Positions 37,635-47,992 of a DNA stretch of 54,026 nucleotides are shown here, in pieces; position 1 is the stretch's first letter; each line of letters opens with the position of its first letter. The position numbers and the translations under genes were made by a program. The notes under the pieces were generated by a model. The model saw only the letters and a list, made by a program, of their open reading frames with translations. It had not been told where the DNA came from and made no database searches. Source of the stretch: an uncultured Sphingopyxis sp. (GTDB taxonomy: Bacteria > Pseudomonadota > Alphaproteobacteria > Sphingomonadales > Sphingomonadaceae); the NCBI GenBank assembly GCA_937873425.1, contig CALMYE010000028.1:1-54026 (forward strand), written 5' to 3'.

Positions 37635-38623
37635 CGTCATATCGCAATTTCGGCGTCGTGGGCGGCGGTGCCTGGGGCACCGCGCTCGCGCAACTGCTCG
37701 CCGCCGAAGGCGCCGAAGTCCGCCTGTGGGCGCGCGAGACGGAGGTGGTCGCCGCGATCAACGCCGAGCATCGCAACCCGCTGTTCCTGCCCGGCGCCGC
37801 GCTGTCGCCGTCGCTGACCGCCACCGGCAACCTCGCCGACCTCGCCGGCCGCGACGCGCTGCTGGTCGTCGTGCCGGTCCCCTATCTGCGCGCGGTGCTC
37901 GCCGACCTGCCCGCGGGCGACGCGCCGCTGGTCTTCTGTTCGAAAGGCATGGAGGCGGGCAGCTTCGCCTTTCCGGTCGACATCGCGCGCGACGTCGCGC
38001 CCGCCCGGCCGATCGCTGTGCTGTCCGGCCCGACCTTCGCGCACGAAGTCGCCGCCGGCCTGCCCACCGCCATCACCCTCGCCGCAGAGGATGCGGCGCT
38101 CGCCGATGCACTGGCGCAGGCGCTCGCGCGGCCGCATTTCCGCCCCTATGTCTCGACCGACGTGACGGGCGCGGAGATTGGCGGCGCGGTCAAAAATATC
38201 CTCGCCATCGCCTGCGGCATCGTCGACGGCGCCGGGCTGGGGCTCAACGCGCGCGCCGCGCTGATCAGCCGCGGTTTCGCCGAGATGACGCGTTTCGGCC
38301 TCGCGCGCGGCGCGCGCGCCGAAACGCTTGCCGGGCTGGCCGGGCTCGGCGACCTCGTGCTGACCTGCACCTCGGCCAATTCGCGCAACTTCGCGCTCGG
38401 CCAGGGACTCGGGCGCGGCGAAGAAGCATCGGCGTTGATGGCCGACCGACGCACCGTCGCCGAGGGGGCGTTCAGCGCGCCGGTGGTCGCCGCCGCGGCG
38501 CGCACCGACGGCATCGACATGCCGATCACCGACGCCGTCGCCCGGCTCGTCGCGGGCGAGATCCGCGCCGCCGAGGCCATTCAGGCCCTGCTCAGCCGCC
38601 CGCTCCGACCCGAGGGGCGATGA
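37631..38623 (+). CDS. gpsA: Glycerol-3-phosphate dehydrogenase [NAD(P)+]
   Basis: Enzyme of 330 residues making sn-glycerol-3-phosphate for phospholipid synthesis. N-terminal Rossmann motif [16 protein letters not shown], then [48 protein letters not shown] with the catalytic Lys, [19 protein letters not shown] and [10 protein letters not shown]. It is coupled to tsaD by overlap. Confidence 0.95.
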   Translation: MTSYRNFGVVGGGAWGTALAQLLAAEGAEVRLWARETEVVAAINAEHRNPLFLPGAALSPSLTATGNLADLAGRDALLVVVPVPYLRAVLADLPAGDAPLVFCSKGMEAGSFAFPVDIARDVAPARPIAVLSGPTFAHEVAAGLPTAITLAAEDAALADALAQALARPHFRPYVSTDVTGAEIGGAVKNILAIACGIVDGAGLGLNARAALISRGFAEMTRFGLARGARAETLAGLAGLGDLVLTCTSANSRNFALGQGLGRGEEASALMADRRTVAEGAFSAPVVAAAARTDGIDMPITDAVARLVAGEIRAAEAIQALLSRPLRPEGR

Positions 38624-38699
38624 CGCATCACATAAGATTGCCTGTCTCCACCCCCCGCGCTAGACAGGGGCCCGGGGAGCAGCAGAAGGGGCGCCAGGC

Positions 38700-40235
38700 T
38701 TGAGCCAGACGGACAGCGCATCCGTGCGCGCCGCCGCCGATTCGGCGGCCCCTTCGCCCGACGCCGACACGGCGGCGCTCGCGAAAGGCGGCCGCACCAA
38801 TTTCTTCGGCTTCATCCTGCGCCTCGTCGCGCGCCTGCCCTTTCTCTACTTCGCCGGGCGCTGGTACGGCGCCGAAGCGCTCGGCCGCTTCGCCTTTGCG
38901 GTGCTGGTGATCGAACTCGTCGCGCAGCTCGCGACGCTGGGTCTCAAGCGCGGCCTCGCCGAACAATTGAGCGCGCCCGGCGCCGACCATCGCCATGTCG
39001 TGTGGGATGGCATGTTCGTCGCGCTGCTCGCCTCGGCGATCGGCTCGGCGATCCTCTTCGCCTTTCCGGTCTTCATGTACCCAAGCGGGGATATCAGCAC
39101 GTCGGACCGCTTCATGGCCTTTCTGGTCTTCGCCATTGCGGGGACCGAAATCGCGCTCGCCGCCTGCGCCTATCGCTATGACATCGGCGCGACGGTGCGC
39201 GCGCGCGCGATCGTCGAGCCTTGGGTGATCAGCATCGCCGCTTTCGCTTTCTGGTTCGTTTCGCCGCCCGACGGACTGATGCTGTCCTATGCCGCCGCGA
39301 TGGTCGGTGCCTTCCTGACCGCTCTGTGGCCCATGATACGCCATTATGGCGGACCCGGCGTCTGGCGTCCGCAACCGGCCCATCTGATCGGCCTCGCGCG
39401 CCGCAATGCGCCGCTTGCGGCGGCCGACGCGATCGAGTGGGGAACGCGCCGCCTCGACCTTTTCATCCTCGGCCAATTCGCCTCGCCCGCCATTTGCGGC
39501 ATCTATTATATGGCGCAGCAGGTCGCCTCGCTACCGCAGAAGCTGAAGACCAGCTTCGAACCGATCCTCGGCCCCGTCATCACCCGCAACCTCGCCGAGA
39601 AAAAGCTCAGCGCAGTGGCGGCGCAGGTCAGCCAGGTCGGCTTCTGGATCATCGCGGCGCAGGCCGGCGTCGCGCTTGCGCTCGGCATTCCAGGGCAGGC
39701 GGTGATGGGCCTTCCTGGCCCCGAATTCGTCGTCGGCACCGCCGCGCTCGCCTTCCTGCTCGCCGCCGAGGTCGTCGCCGCGACCGCCGTGGTCAGCGAA
39801 GCGGCGCTCGTCTATGTCGCGCGCCACCGCAACCTGCTGATCAGCCTCGTCACGCTCGGCCTGCAGGCGCTGCTCAGCGTCGCGTTGATCCTCGTCGCGC
39901 GCTCGATGGGGCTCGACCCCATCCATTATGCCGCGGCGGTCGCGCTCGCGCTGATGCTCGCCCTGGGCTTCGCCTCGGTCGCGAAAGCGTGGCTGCTCTC
40001 GCGCATCCTCGGCACGCCGGTGAACAGCCTGCGCTGGGCGCTGGTCTGGGCGACCGCGGGCGCGGCGGTGCTCGGCTGGGGCGCGACGCGGCTGCCCGAA
40101 TGGGCCGAACTGCTGATCGGCGTGCCGGTCATCCTAGGCATCTATGGCTGGCTGATCTGGACGCGTGGTTTCGGCCCCGAAGACCGCGCGCTGTTCCGCA
40201 AGCATCCCGAGACGGCGGCCTCCACCGCCGGCTGA
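38700..40235 (+). CDS. Polysaccharide biosynthesis flippase (Wzx/MATE-like)
   Basis: Polytopic membrane protein of 511 residues with about 12-14 hydrophobic segments, resembling lipopolysaccharide or exopolysaccharide flippases: NFFGFILRLVARLPFLYFAG, GRFAFAVLVIELVAQLATLG, YMAQQVASLPQKLKTSFEPI and GIPGQAVMGLPGPEFVVGTA. It probably moves a lipid-linked saccharide across the inner membrane. No glycosyltransferase genes adjoin it. The TTG start at 38700 follows an AAGGGGCG site; the gene lies 76 bases after gpsA. Confidence 0.82.
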   Translation: MSQTDSASVRAAADSAAPSPDADTAALAKGGRTNFFGFILRLVARLPFLYFAGRWYGAEALGRFAFAVLVIELVAQLATLGLKRGLAEQLSAPGADHRHVVWDGMFVALLASAIGSAILFAFPVFMYPSGDISTSDRFMAFLVFAIAGTEIALAACAYRYDIGATVRARAIVEPWVISIAAFAFWFVSPPDGLMLSYAAAMVGAFLTALWPMIRHYGGPGVWRPQPAHLIGLARRNAPLAAADAIEWGTRRLDLFILGQFASPAICGIYYMAQQVASLPQKLKTSFEPILGPVITRNLAEKKLSAVAAQVSQVGFWIIAAQAGVALALGIPGQAVMGLPGPEFVVGTAALAFLLAAEVVAATAVVSEAALVYVARHRNLLISLVTLGLQALLSVALILVARSMGLDPIHYAAAVALALMLALGFASVAKAWLLSRILGTPVNSLRWALVWATAGAAVLGWGATRLPEWAELLIGVPVILGIYGWLIWTRGFGPEDRALFRKHPETAASTAG

Positions 40236-40269
40236 TCCTCAGAGCCGGATCATCATAGAGCGAAAAAAG

Positions 40270-40361
40270 CCCTGTGCTCCCGCGAAGGCGGGAGCCCATC
40301 TCCGGATGGCGCAATGTTGAACCGGCGGGAGATGGGTCCCCGCCTTCGCGGGGACACACCA
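40270..40361. repeat. Family D palindromic repeat
   Basis: Between convergent flippase and kinase genes. GCTCCCGCGAAGGCGGGAGC forms the left hairpin and GTCCCCGCCTTCGCGGGGAC the right one; CCCATCTCC and GGAGATGGG pair across the middle. Elements of this type are widespread in sphingomonad intergenic regions; it may also act as a bidirectional transcription barrier. Confidence 0.8.
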
Positions 40362-40383
40362 TTTATTGAAAATCGATCGCAAT

Positions 40384-41382
40384 CTAGCCCAGCCGCGCGG
40401 CGACCTTCGCCTTCAGGTCGGTCTGCGCGCGCGGGCCGACCTGCGCGATGATCTCGCGCGCGCAGACCGCGCCCATCGCCAGGCAGTCCGCCATCGGCCG
40501 CGCTTCGGCGAGCCCGGCGAGGAAACCGGCGGCGAAGAGGTCGCCGGCGCCGGTGGTGTCGACCACGTCGTCGATCGGCTCGGCGGCGACCGTGGTGCGC
40601 GTCCCGCCCGTCACCGCGACCGCGCCCTTTTCGCTGCGCGTCACGACCAGCAGCGGCACGTCGGGCGCGACGCGCGCCAGCGCGGTTTCGAAATCGCCTT
40701 CCTGCGCCAGTTCGAGCAGTTCGGCCTCGTTCGCGAAAAGAATGTCGATCTCGCGCGCCGCGATCATGCGGCGGAAATCCGCGCCGTGCGCCGCGATCAC
40801 GAAAGTATCGGAGAGGGTGAAGGCGACGCGGCGCCCGGCGGCGCGCGCGAGGCCGATCGCTTCGGCCATCGCCGCGCGCGAGGCCTCGGCATTCCACAGA
40901 TAGCCTTCGAGATAGAGGATGTCGGCATCGGCGATCAGCGCGGCGTCGAGCGATTCGCGTCCCAGATCCTGCGAGGCGCCGAGAAAGGTGTTCATCGTCC
41001 GCTGCCCGTCGGGGGTGACGAGCACCAGGCAGCGCGCGGTCGGCGCGCCGTCCTGCAGCGGCGGCGTGTCGAAGGCAATGCCGAGCGAGGTCAGGTCGTG
41101 GGTGAAGACCTGGCCGAGCTGGTCGCCCGCGACCTGCCCGATGAAGCCGCAGCGGCGCCCGAGCGCGGCCATGCCCGCGAGCGTGTTCGCCGCGCTGCCG
41201 CCCGACATCTCGATCGCCGGCCCCATCGCGGCATAGAGCCGCTCGGCCTCATCGGCGTCGATCAGCCGCATCGAGCCCTTGGTCAGCCCCTCGGCTTCGA
41301 TCAGCGCGTCGTCGGCGCGGGCGAGGACGTCGACGATCGCATTGCCGATGGCGACGACGTCGAAGCGGGCGGTGGAGGCCAT
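40384..41382 (-). CDS. Adenosine kinase-like PfkB family sugar kinase
   Basis: Ribokinase-fold kinase of 332 residues. N-terminal FDVVAIGNAIVDVLARADD, substrate-binding EMSGGSAANTLAGMAALGRR, and the C-terminal ATP/anion-hole motif DTTGAGDLFAAGFLAGL with the catalytic Asp. The closest recognisable type is adenosine kinase, forming AMP from adenosine in purine salvage; other nucleosides or sugars are possible. The start at 41382 follows an aattttc leader without a strong ribosome site. Confidence 0.85.
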   Translation of the reverse strand: MASTARFDVVAIGNAIVDVLARADDALIEAEGLTKGSMRLIDADEAERLYAAMGPAIEMSGGSAANTLAGMAALGRRCGFIGQVAGDQLGQVFTHDLTSLGIAFDTPPLQDGAPTARCLVLVTPDGQRTMNTFLGASQDLGRESLDAALIADADILYLEGYLWNAEASRAAMAEAIGLARAAGRRVAFTLSDTFVIAAHGADFRRMIAAREIDILFANEAELLELAQEGDFETALARVAPDVPLLVVTRSEKGAVAVTGGTRTTVAAEPIDDVVDTTGAGDLFAAGFLAGLAEARPMADCLAMGAVCAREIIAQVGPRAQTDLKAKVAARLG

Positions 41383-41483
41383 GAAAATTCCTGTCTGGAT
41401 GATGTGCTGCGCGCCCTTAGGGTCCGCCGCGCGGCTTGGCAAGCTGGCGCCATGCGGCAAACGTGTAGAGAGCGTATAAACGG

Positions 41484-41626
41484 GTTCACGCGGAGACGCG
41501 GAGACGCGGAGAAAAAGAAGGGACGGCGAAGCCGCCGATCACTGGGCAACGGACGTCGCCGGCCAGACCGGATGGCCGGACATCGACCGCCGCGGCAACT
41601 CCGCGTCTCCGCGTCTCCGCGTGAAC
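41484..41626. repeat. Family A octamer-armed palindromic repeat, copy A5 (inverted relative to A1)
   Basis: Between divergent kinase and EI24-type genes. Arms GTTCACGCGGAGACGCGGAG (41484 on) and CTCCGCGTCTCCGCGTGAAC (ending about 41626), no GCAGAG arms. The core (41527-41598, reading GAAGCCGCCGATCACTGGG onward) is the reverse complement of the A1 core with about 13 mismatches in 76 positions by eye. This shows that the core belongs to a mobile or recombining unit in both orientations. Confidence 0.88.
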
Positions 41627-41674
41627 CATATCGCCCCGCTTGACGTCCGGGCCGACCCTGCGCATCCCGCACCC

Positions 41675-42355
41675 ATGACCCGCGCCGTCCACGCTCTGCT
41701 GCTCGCGCTCGGCGACCTGCCGCGCCGTCCGGTGCTCGGTGTGCTGGCGAAGAGCCTCGCGCTCACCCTGCTGGTCCTCCTCGCCGCGGGCGCCGCGATC
41801 TTCTTCGCCGTCCGCTGGGCGCTCGCCCACTGGCGCTGGCTCGGCGAGGTCGAGGCCGGCATGGCGGGGCTCGCGTTGATCCTGCTGCTGATCGCGGGCA
41901 GCTGGCTCGCCTTTCGCGGCGTCGCCATCGCCGTCGTCGGCCTGTTCGCCGACGCGATCGTCGCCGATGTCGAGGGGCGCCACTATCCCGCCGCAGCGGC
42001 CCGCGCGGTGCCGGTCGGCGTGACCAAGGGGCTGCGGCTCGGCCTTGTCTCCTTCGCCCGGCTGGTCGCGGTCAATCTGGTCGCGCTGCCCTTCTATATT
42101 CCCTTGCTGTTCACCGCCGTCGGCGCGCCCCTGCTCGCCTTCGCGATCAACAGCGCGCTGCTCGGCCGCGATCTGGAAACGATGGTGCTCGCACGCCACC
42201 CCGGCCGGCCACGGCTCGACCGGGGCGGCCGCTGGGCGCTCGGCGCACTGTCCACCGCAGCCTTTCTGGTGCCCGTCGTCAACCTGTTGGCGCCCATCGC
42301 CGGCGCGGCTATGGCCGTCCACATGATCCATCTGCGCGACAGGAAGACGCCATGA
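41675..42355 (+). CDS. EI24-domain integral membrane protein
   Basis: Membrane protein of 226 residues with about five hydrophobic segments, including LAKSLALTLLVLLAAGAAIF and LARLVAVNLVALPFYIPLLF-like stretches; GRDLETMVLARH near the end is typical of the EI24 (CysZ-like) family. CysZ relatives take up sulfate, but this protein could serve another solute. The start at 41675 is the ATG just outside the repeat. Its stop overlaps the next gene by 4 bases. Confidence 0.75.
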   Translation: MTRAVHALLLALGDLPRRPVLGVLAKSLALTLLVLLAAGAAIFFAVRWALAHWRWLGEVEAGMAGLALILLLIAGSWLAFRGVAIAVVGLFADAIVADVEGRHYPAAAARAVPVGVTKGLRLGLVSFARLVAVNLVALPFYIPLLFTAVGAPLLAFAINSALLGRDLETMVLARHPGRPRLDRGGRWALGALSTAAFLVPVVNLLAPIAGAAMAVHMIHLRDRKTP

Positions 42356-42726
42356 TCCGCCCGCTGGCCGCCGCCGCCCTTATCTCGCTGCTCGGCGCCT
42401 GCGCGGCGACCCCGCCGCCGCGCAGCGCCACCCCGCCGCCGGTGACCGGCCCCGCCGCGCCGCCCGCCGTCGTCCGCCCGGTGCAGCACAATGATTTGAT
42501 CGGCCAGAGCCCCGCCGCGGTCGGCCGCCTGTTCGGCCAGCCGCGCATCGACGTCACCGAGGGCGGCGCGCGCAAGCTGCAGTTCCAGGGCAGCGCCTGC
42601 GTGCTCGACATCTATTTCTACGCCCCGCGCGCGGGCGCCGACCCGGTCGCGACGCATGTCGACGCACGCACCCCCGACGGCCGCAACGCCGAGGTCAACA
42701 GCTGCGCCGACGCGCTGCGGCGGTAA
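42352..42726 (+). CDS. Small lipoprotein of unknown function
   Basis: Protein of 124 residues with a lipoprotein signal peptide and lipobox LLGAC (Cys17), a Pro-rich linker (PPPRSATPPPVTGPAAPP) and a compact domain HNDLIGQSPAAVGRLFGQPR, KLQFQGSACVLDIYFYAP. The domain layout, a short helix followed by beta strands, recalls the BamE/SmpA-type fold but identity cannot be claimed. It is translationally coupled to the EI24-type protein. Confidence 0.75.
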   Translation: MIRPLAAAALISLLGACAATPPPRSATPPPVTGPAAPPAVVRPVQHNDLIGQSPAAVGRLFGQPRIDVTEGGARKLQFQGSACVLDIYFYAPRAGADPVATHVDARTPDGRNAEVNSCADALRR

Positions 42727-42736
42727 ACAAGCCAAC

Positions 42737-42869
42737 GCCCTCCCCTTCAGGGGAGGGCAGCGAGACTTGGTTCGGCGCAGCCGGACCTAGTCGCAGCGGG
42801 GTGGTGCTATGGGCCTTGCGCGCTGTCGCGCGCCACCACCCCAAACCCCTCCTCTGAAGAGGAGGGGCT
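42737..42869. repeat. Family B palindromic repeat, copy B3
   Basis: Between convergent lipoprotein and queG genes. GCCCTCCCCTTCAGGGGAGG left terminus, conserved CAGCGAGACTTGGTTCGGCG and CAGCGGGGTGG, right terminus CCCCTCCTCTGAAGAGGAGG. The middle is nearly identical to copy B4. Confidence 0.85.
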
Positions 42870-42885
42870 TAACAGCCATGTGACG

Positions 42886-43938
42886 TCATTCCGTCAGCTC
42901 GCCCAGCGCCCATGCGGCCGCCTCGGCAACCACGGGCGATGCGTCCCCCGTCAGTTCCCCCAGCCGCGTCCGGAACCGCGCATCGCCGCTGTTTCCCGCC
43001 GCGATCGCCGCGTTGCGGACCATGCGGTCGCGGCCGATGCGCTTGATCGGCGAGCCCGCAAACACCTGCCGGAACCCCGCATCGTCGAGGTCGAGCAGAT
43101 CGCCCAACTCGGGCGCCGCCAGTTCGCCGCGCGGCAGGAAGGCGCGGTGGCGCGCCGCCGCATCGGCGAACTTGTTCCACGGGCACACCGCCAGGCAATC
43201 GTCGCAGCCATAGACGCGGTTGCCCAGCGCGCGGCGCAATTCGACCGGAATCGGCCCCGCATGTTCGATCGTGAGGTAGGAGATGCAGCGCCGCGCATCG
43301 AGCCGGTAGGGGGCGGGAAAGGCGGCGGTCGGGCAGGCGTCCTGGCACGCCGAACAGCTGCCGCACCGGTCGCGCCCCGGCACCGATGGCGCAAGATCGA
43401 GCGTCGTGTAGATCGCCCCCAGGAACAGCCAGCTGCCATGATCGCGGCTGACCATGTTCGTGTGCTTGCCCTGCCAGCCGAGCCCGGCCGCCGCCGCGAG
43501 CGGCTTTTCCATCACCGGCGCGGTGTCGACGAAGACCTTGACCTCGCTCCCCGGCGCCTCGGCGACCAGCCAGCGCGCGACAGCTTTGAGCGCCTTCTTG
43601 ACGATGTCGTGATAGTCGCCGCCCTGCGCATAGACCGAGATGCGCCCCCGCTGCGGATGCTCCGCCAGCGCCAGCGGGTCGGCGGCGGGCGCATAGCTCA
43701 TCCCCAGCGCGATCACCGACCGGACCTCGGGCCACAGCCCCTGCGGCGACCCGCGCTGCTCGGCGCGGCTTTCCATCCAGATCATCTCGCCGTGGCAGCC
43801 ATCGGCGAGCCAGGCGTTCAGCCGCGCCGCGGTCTGCGGCGCCGCGTCGGCGCGCGCGATGCCGAACGCCGCGAAGCCATGCGCGCGCGCGGCCGCTTCG
43901 AGGCGCCCTTCGAGCGGGGGCAAGGCTTCGGCAATCAT
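42886..43938 (-). CDS. queG: Epoxyqueuosine reductase
   Basis: Cobalamin-dependent iron-sulfur enzyme of 350 residues completing queuosine synthesis in tRNA. Features: [71 protein letters not shown], two 4Fe-4S clusters ([12 protein letters not shown] and [13 protein letters not shown]), and a C-terminal HEAT-like repeat. The start at 43938 is the ATG nearest the conserved region. It is divergent from the ABC transporter operon with repeat E in between. Confidence 0.95.
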   Translation of the reverse strand: MIAEALPPLEGRLEAAARAHGFAAFGIARADAAPQTAARLNAWLADGCHGEMIWMESRAEQRGSPQGLWPEVRSVIALGMSYAPAADPLALAEHPQRGRISVYAQGGDYHDIVKKALKAVARWLVAEAPGSEVKVFVDTAPVMEKPLAAAAGLGWQGKHTNMVSRDHGSWLFLGAIYTTLDLAPSVPGRDRCGSCSACQDACPTAAFPAPYRLDARRCISYLTIEHAGPIPVELRRALGNRVYGCDDCLAVCPWNKFADAAARHRAFLPRGELAAPELGDLLDLDDAGFRQVFAGSPIKRIGRDRMVRNAAIAAGNSGDARFRTRLGELTGDASPVVAEAAAWALGELTE

Positions 43939-43998
43939 ATGCGCGCTATACGCGAATGGCTTTCCCATGCCATAGCGGCGTGGAACAGCTCATTTCCT

Positions 43999-44113
43999 CC
44001 GTTCGTCCTGAGGAGCCATTGAGCTTGTCGAAATGGCGTCTCGAAGGACCGCCGGCGCTGGCGTCCTTCGAGACGGGGCTTCGACAGGCTCAGCCCCTCC
44101 TCAGGACGAACGG
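43999..44113. repeat. Family E palindromic repeat
   Basis: Perfect 16-bp terminal inverted repeat CCGTTCGTCCTGAGGA (43999-44014) and its complement (44098-44113), with internal pairs such as TCGAAGGAC and GTCCTTCGA, and CTTGTCGAA against TTCGACAGG. Elements of this sequence are frequent in sphingomonad genomes. It ends only 22 bases before the ABC gene start. Confidence 0.85.
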
Positions 44114-44135
44114 ATTGTCTCTCGGGGACCAGATT

Positions 44136-45085
<950 letters not shown>

Positions 45086-45089
<4 letters not shown>

Positions 45090-46327
45090 CCCCCTTCCTG
45101 CGCAACATGGCCGTCGTTGCGCGGCGCGACTTTCTTGCGATCGTCGCGACGCCGACCTTCCTGCTCTTCCTGCTCGCGCCTTTGTTCATGATCGCCATGG
45201 GCCTCGCGGGCGGCATGGGCGCCTCGCAGCTCGCCGACAGCGCGCGCGGCGCGGGGCGCATCGTCGCCGTGATCGGGGCCGGCGACATGGAGGCGATGCG
45301 CGCCGCCGACGCCCAGCTGCGCGCCGCCATGCCGCGCGAGCCCGCGACGCTCGAACTGCGCGTCGCCACCGAAAGCGCCGACCCGCTCGCGATCGCGAAG
45401 GAAAAGGGCAGCGACACCTATGCCGTGCTCAGCGGCCCGCTCGAAAGCCCGCGCATCGTCGAGCGCGAGGCGGAAAGCGCTTCTGGCCGCTATCTCGCAT
45501 TGCTCGCGGGCGAGGTTCTGCGCGTGCGCGCCGCGGGCGACCTGCCGCCGGTGGCGCCGCGCTTCGAGGCGCTGGAAAGCGGCGGCACCAGCATCGCGGT
45601 GCAGCAATCGCTCGGCTTCGGCGCGGTCTTCGCCATCTTCCTGCTGACCCTGCTGCTCGCGGGCCAGACGGTGAGCTCGCTCGCCGAGGAAAAGGGCAAC
45701 AAGGTGATCGAGATCCTTGCCGCCGCGGTGCCACTCGAAAGCGTCTTCCTCGGCAAATTGCTCGGCTTCCTCGGCGTCGCGGTGCTGTTCATCGCTTTCT
45801 GGGTCGTGATGGCGATCGGCGGCGGGCTGATCGCCGTGACGCAGATCGACCCCGCGACGATCGCCGCCGCCGGCGCCGCGAGCAAGCCCGCCGCCGCGCT
45901 CGCCGCGAGCCCGGCGACCGGCTGGGGCTTCTTCCTCGGCATCGGCTTCCTCTATTTCGTCATGGCCTTCCTGCTGCTCGGTGCGGTGTTCCTCGGCGTC
46001 GGGGCGCAGGCGGCGACGGTGCGCGAGATCCAGATGCTCAGCCTGCCGATCACCATCTTCCAGGTCGGCATGTTCAGCCTGTGCGCCGCCGCCGCGAGCG
46101 CGCCGGGCAGCCGGCTCGCGACCTTTGCGCAGATTTTCCCCTTCTCCTCACCGCTCGCCATGGCCGCGCGCGCGGCGACCGACGAATCGATCAGCGTCCA
46201 CTTGGCTGCGCTCGGATGGCAGGTCTTGTGGGTCGGCCTGGTGATCTTCATCTCGGTCCGCCTGTTCCGCGCGGGTGTGCTCAGCAGCGGCAGCGGCTGG
46301 AAATTCTGGCGGCGCAAGGGGGCATGA
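45086..46327 (+). CDS. ABC-2 type transporter permease (NatB-like)
   Basis: Permease of 413 residues: an N-terminal transmembrane helix (FLAIVATPTFLLFLLAPLFM), a large periplasmic domain (about 45-170) and five C-terminal helices, with LAEEKGNKVIEILAAAVPLE just after the second helix, the signature of NatB-type ABC-2 permeases. It forms an exporter with the preceding ATPase; sodium or drug export is typical of the family, but nothing here specifies the substrate. Confidence 0.9.
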
Positions 46328-46330
46328 GAA

Positions 46331-46471
46331 CCTCCCCCTTGGGGGAGGGGGACCATGCGAAGCATGGTGGAGGGGCACCCCCGGTTTACGCGAGGCTTAA
46401 GTGAAGCGTTTGCCCTTCCGTGCCCCTCCACCACCCTTCGGGTGGTCCCCCTCCCCGTGCCGGGGAGGATC
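46331..46471. repeat. Family C palindromic repeat, copy C2
   Basis: After the permease gene. Left end CCTCCCCCTTGGGGGAGGGG, internal CATGCGAAGCATG hairpin and GGTGGAGGGGCA pairing with TGCCCCTCCACC; right end CCCCCTCCCCGTGCCGGGGAGG. It has the same overall plan as C1 with different stem sequences. Confidence 0.7.
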
Positions 46472-46477
46472 GCCCCA

Positions 46478-46506
46478 TTGACAGAATTGTAAATAGTGGC
46501 ATTCTG
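46478..46506 (+). promoter_or_regulatory. Candidate promoter with dyad upstream of the P450 gene
   Basis: Consensus -35 TTGACA (46478-46483) and a weak -10 ATTCTG (46501-46506) with a 17-base spacer. The -35 is part of a dyad, TTGACAGAATTGTAAA (46478-46493), of the form TTnACA-N4-TGTnAA, which looks like a repressor or activator half-site pair. No regulator gene adjoins it. Confidence 0.45.
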
Positions 46507-46556
46507 CAACGGAATCGGCCGCGCCCGACGGCCGTCCCTCAGAGGAGCTGCCCCCT

Positions 46557-47813
46557 ATGGCCACCGTCATCCGCGAAGCCCCCGCCGTCCCGCATCCGCT
46601 CGACGTCTCCCGCGCCGAACTGTGGAGCGAGGACCGCTGGCAGGAACCGATGCGCCAGCTGCGCGCCGAATCGCCGATCTTCCATTGCGAGGATTCGAAA
46701 TTCGGCCCCTATTGGTCGGTGACCACCTACAAGCCGATCCAGCATATCGAGGCGCTGCCCAAGCTCTTTTCCTCGTCGTGGGAATATGGCGGCATCACCG
46801 TCGCCGGCGACGGCATCGAGCATCTGCAGGAAGGCGAGGTGCCGATGCCGATGTTCATCGCGATGGACCCGCCGCAGCACACCGCGCAGCGCCGCACCGT
46901 CGCGCCCGCCTTCGGCCCCAGCGAGATCGAGCGCATGCGCGCCGACACCCAGGCGCGCACCGCGGCGCTGATCGACACGCTGCCCGTCGGCCAGCCCTTC
47001 GACTGGGTCCACAAAGTGTCGATCGAGCTGACCACCGACATGCTCGCGATCCTGTTCGATTTCCCGTGGGAGGACCGCCACAATCTGACGCGCTGGTCCG
47101 ACGCGCTCGGCGACATCGAAAGCTTCGGCACGCTCGAGGAGCGTCAGGCGCGGCTCGCCACCGCCTTCGAGATGGGTGCGGCGTTCAAGCAATTATGGGA
47201 TGCAAAGGCCCAGAATCCGGGCGAACACGACCTCATTTCGATCATGCTCCAGTCCGACGCGATGAAGCATATGAGCGAGCATGAGTTCATGGGGAATCTG
47301 ATCCTGCTCATCGTCGGCGGCAACGACACGACGCGCAATTCGATGTCGGCCTATGCCTATGGCCTGCACTGTTTCCCCGAGGAGCGCGCGAAGCTGGAAG
47401 CGAACCATGATCACGAACTCGCGGTCAACGCGATGCACGAGATCCTGCGCTGGCAGACCCCGCTCGCGCACATGCGCCGCACCGCGGCCGAGGATACCGA
47501 ACTGTTCGGCCACCAGATCAAAAAGCGCGACAAGATCGCGCTCTGGTATGCCTCGGCGAACCGCGACGAGAGCGTCTTCCCCGACGGCGACCGCATCATC
47601 GTCGACCGCGAGAATGCGCGCCGCCACCTCGCCTTCGGCTACGGCATCCACCGCTGCGTCGGCGCCCGCGTCGCCGAGCTGCAGCTGACGACCTTGATCT
47701 CCGAGATGCAGAAGCGCCGCCTGCGCGTGAACGTCCTCGCCGAACCCGAGCGCGTCCATGCCAGCTTCGTCCACGGCTATCGCCACATGCAGGTCGAGCT
47801 CGAACATTATTGA
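46557..47813 (+). CDS. Cytochrome P450, CYP153-like
   Basis: Soluble P450 of 418 residues. I-helix LIVGGNDTTRNS with D257-T258-T259, ExxR in HEILRWQTPLAHMRRTA, and heme-binding FGYGIHRCVGARVAE with the thiolate C367. FIAMDPPQHTAQRRTVAPAF and TPLAHMRRTA closely follow CYP153 family alkane and fatty-acid terminal hydroxylases, suggesting hydroxylation of a hydrophobic chain or terpenoid. Ferredoxin and reductase partners are not adjacent. Monocistronic, with a GAGG ribosome site near 46540 and a dyad-bearing promoter. Confidence 0.9.
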   Translation: MATVIREAPAVPHPLDVSRAELWSEDRWQEPMRQLRAESPIFHCEDSKFGPYWSVTTYKPIQHIEALPKLFSSSWEYGGITVAGDGIEHLQEGEVPMPMFIAMDPPQHTAQRRTVAPAFGPSEIERMRADTQARTAALIDTLPVGQPFDWVHKVSIELTTDMLAILFDFPWEDRHNLTRWSDALGDIESFGTLEERQARLATAFEMGAAFKQLWDAKAQNPGEHDLISIMLQSDAMKHMSEHEFMGNLILLIVGGNDTTRNSMSAYAYGLHCFPEERAKLEANHDHELAVNAMHEILRWQTPLAHMRRTAAEDTELFGHQIKKRDKIALWYASANRDESVFPDGDRIIVDRENARRHLAFGYGIHRCVGARVAELQLTTLISEMQKRRLRVNVLAEPERVHASFVHGYRHMQVELEHY

Positions 47814-47820
47814 TGAAACC

Positions 47821-47954
47821 AACCCCTCCCCTTCAGGGGAGGGGCAGCGAGACTTGGTTCGGCGCAGCCGGACCTAGTCGCAGCGGGGTGGGACCATCGG
47901 CCTCGCGCTACCTCGCGAAACCCCACCCCCAACCCCTCCCCTGAAGGGGAGGGG
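47821..47954. repeat. Family B palindromic repeat, copy B4
   Basis: Between the P450 and msrB genes. CCCCTCCCCTTCAGGGGAGG at the left and CCCCTCCCCTGAAGGGGAGG at the right, middle CAGCGAGACTTGGTTCGGCG and CAGCGGGGTGGGACC, nearly identical to B3. Confidence 0.88.
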
Positions 47955-47992
47955 CTTGCTATGATGCCCCGAGCACCTCACCGGAGTCGGCC

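Noticed and set aside
43999-44113. Repeat E as a terminator or riboswitch of the ABC operon
   Set aside because: It lies between divergent genes and has no T-run or recognisable aptamer; it matches a dispersed repeat type instead.
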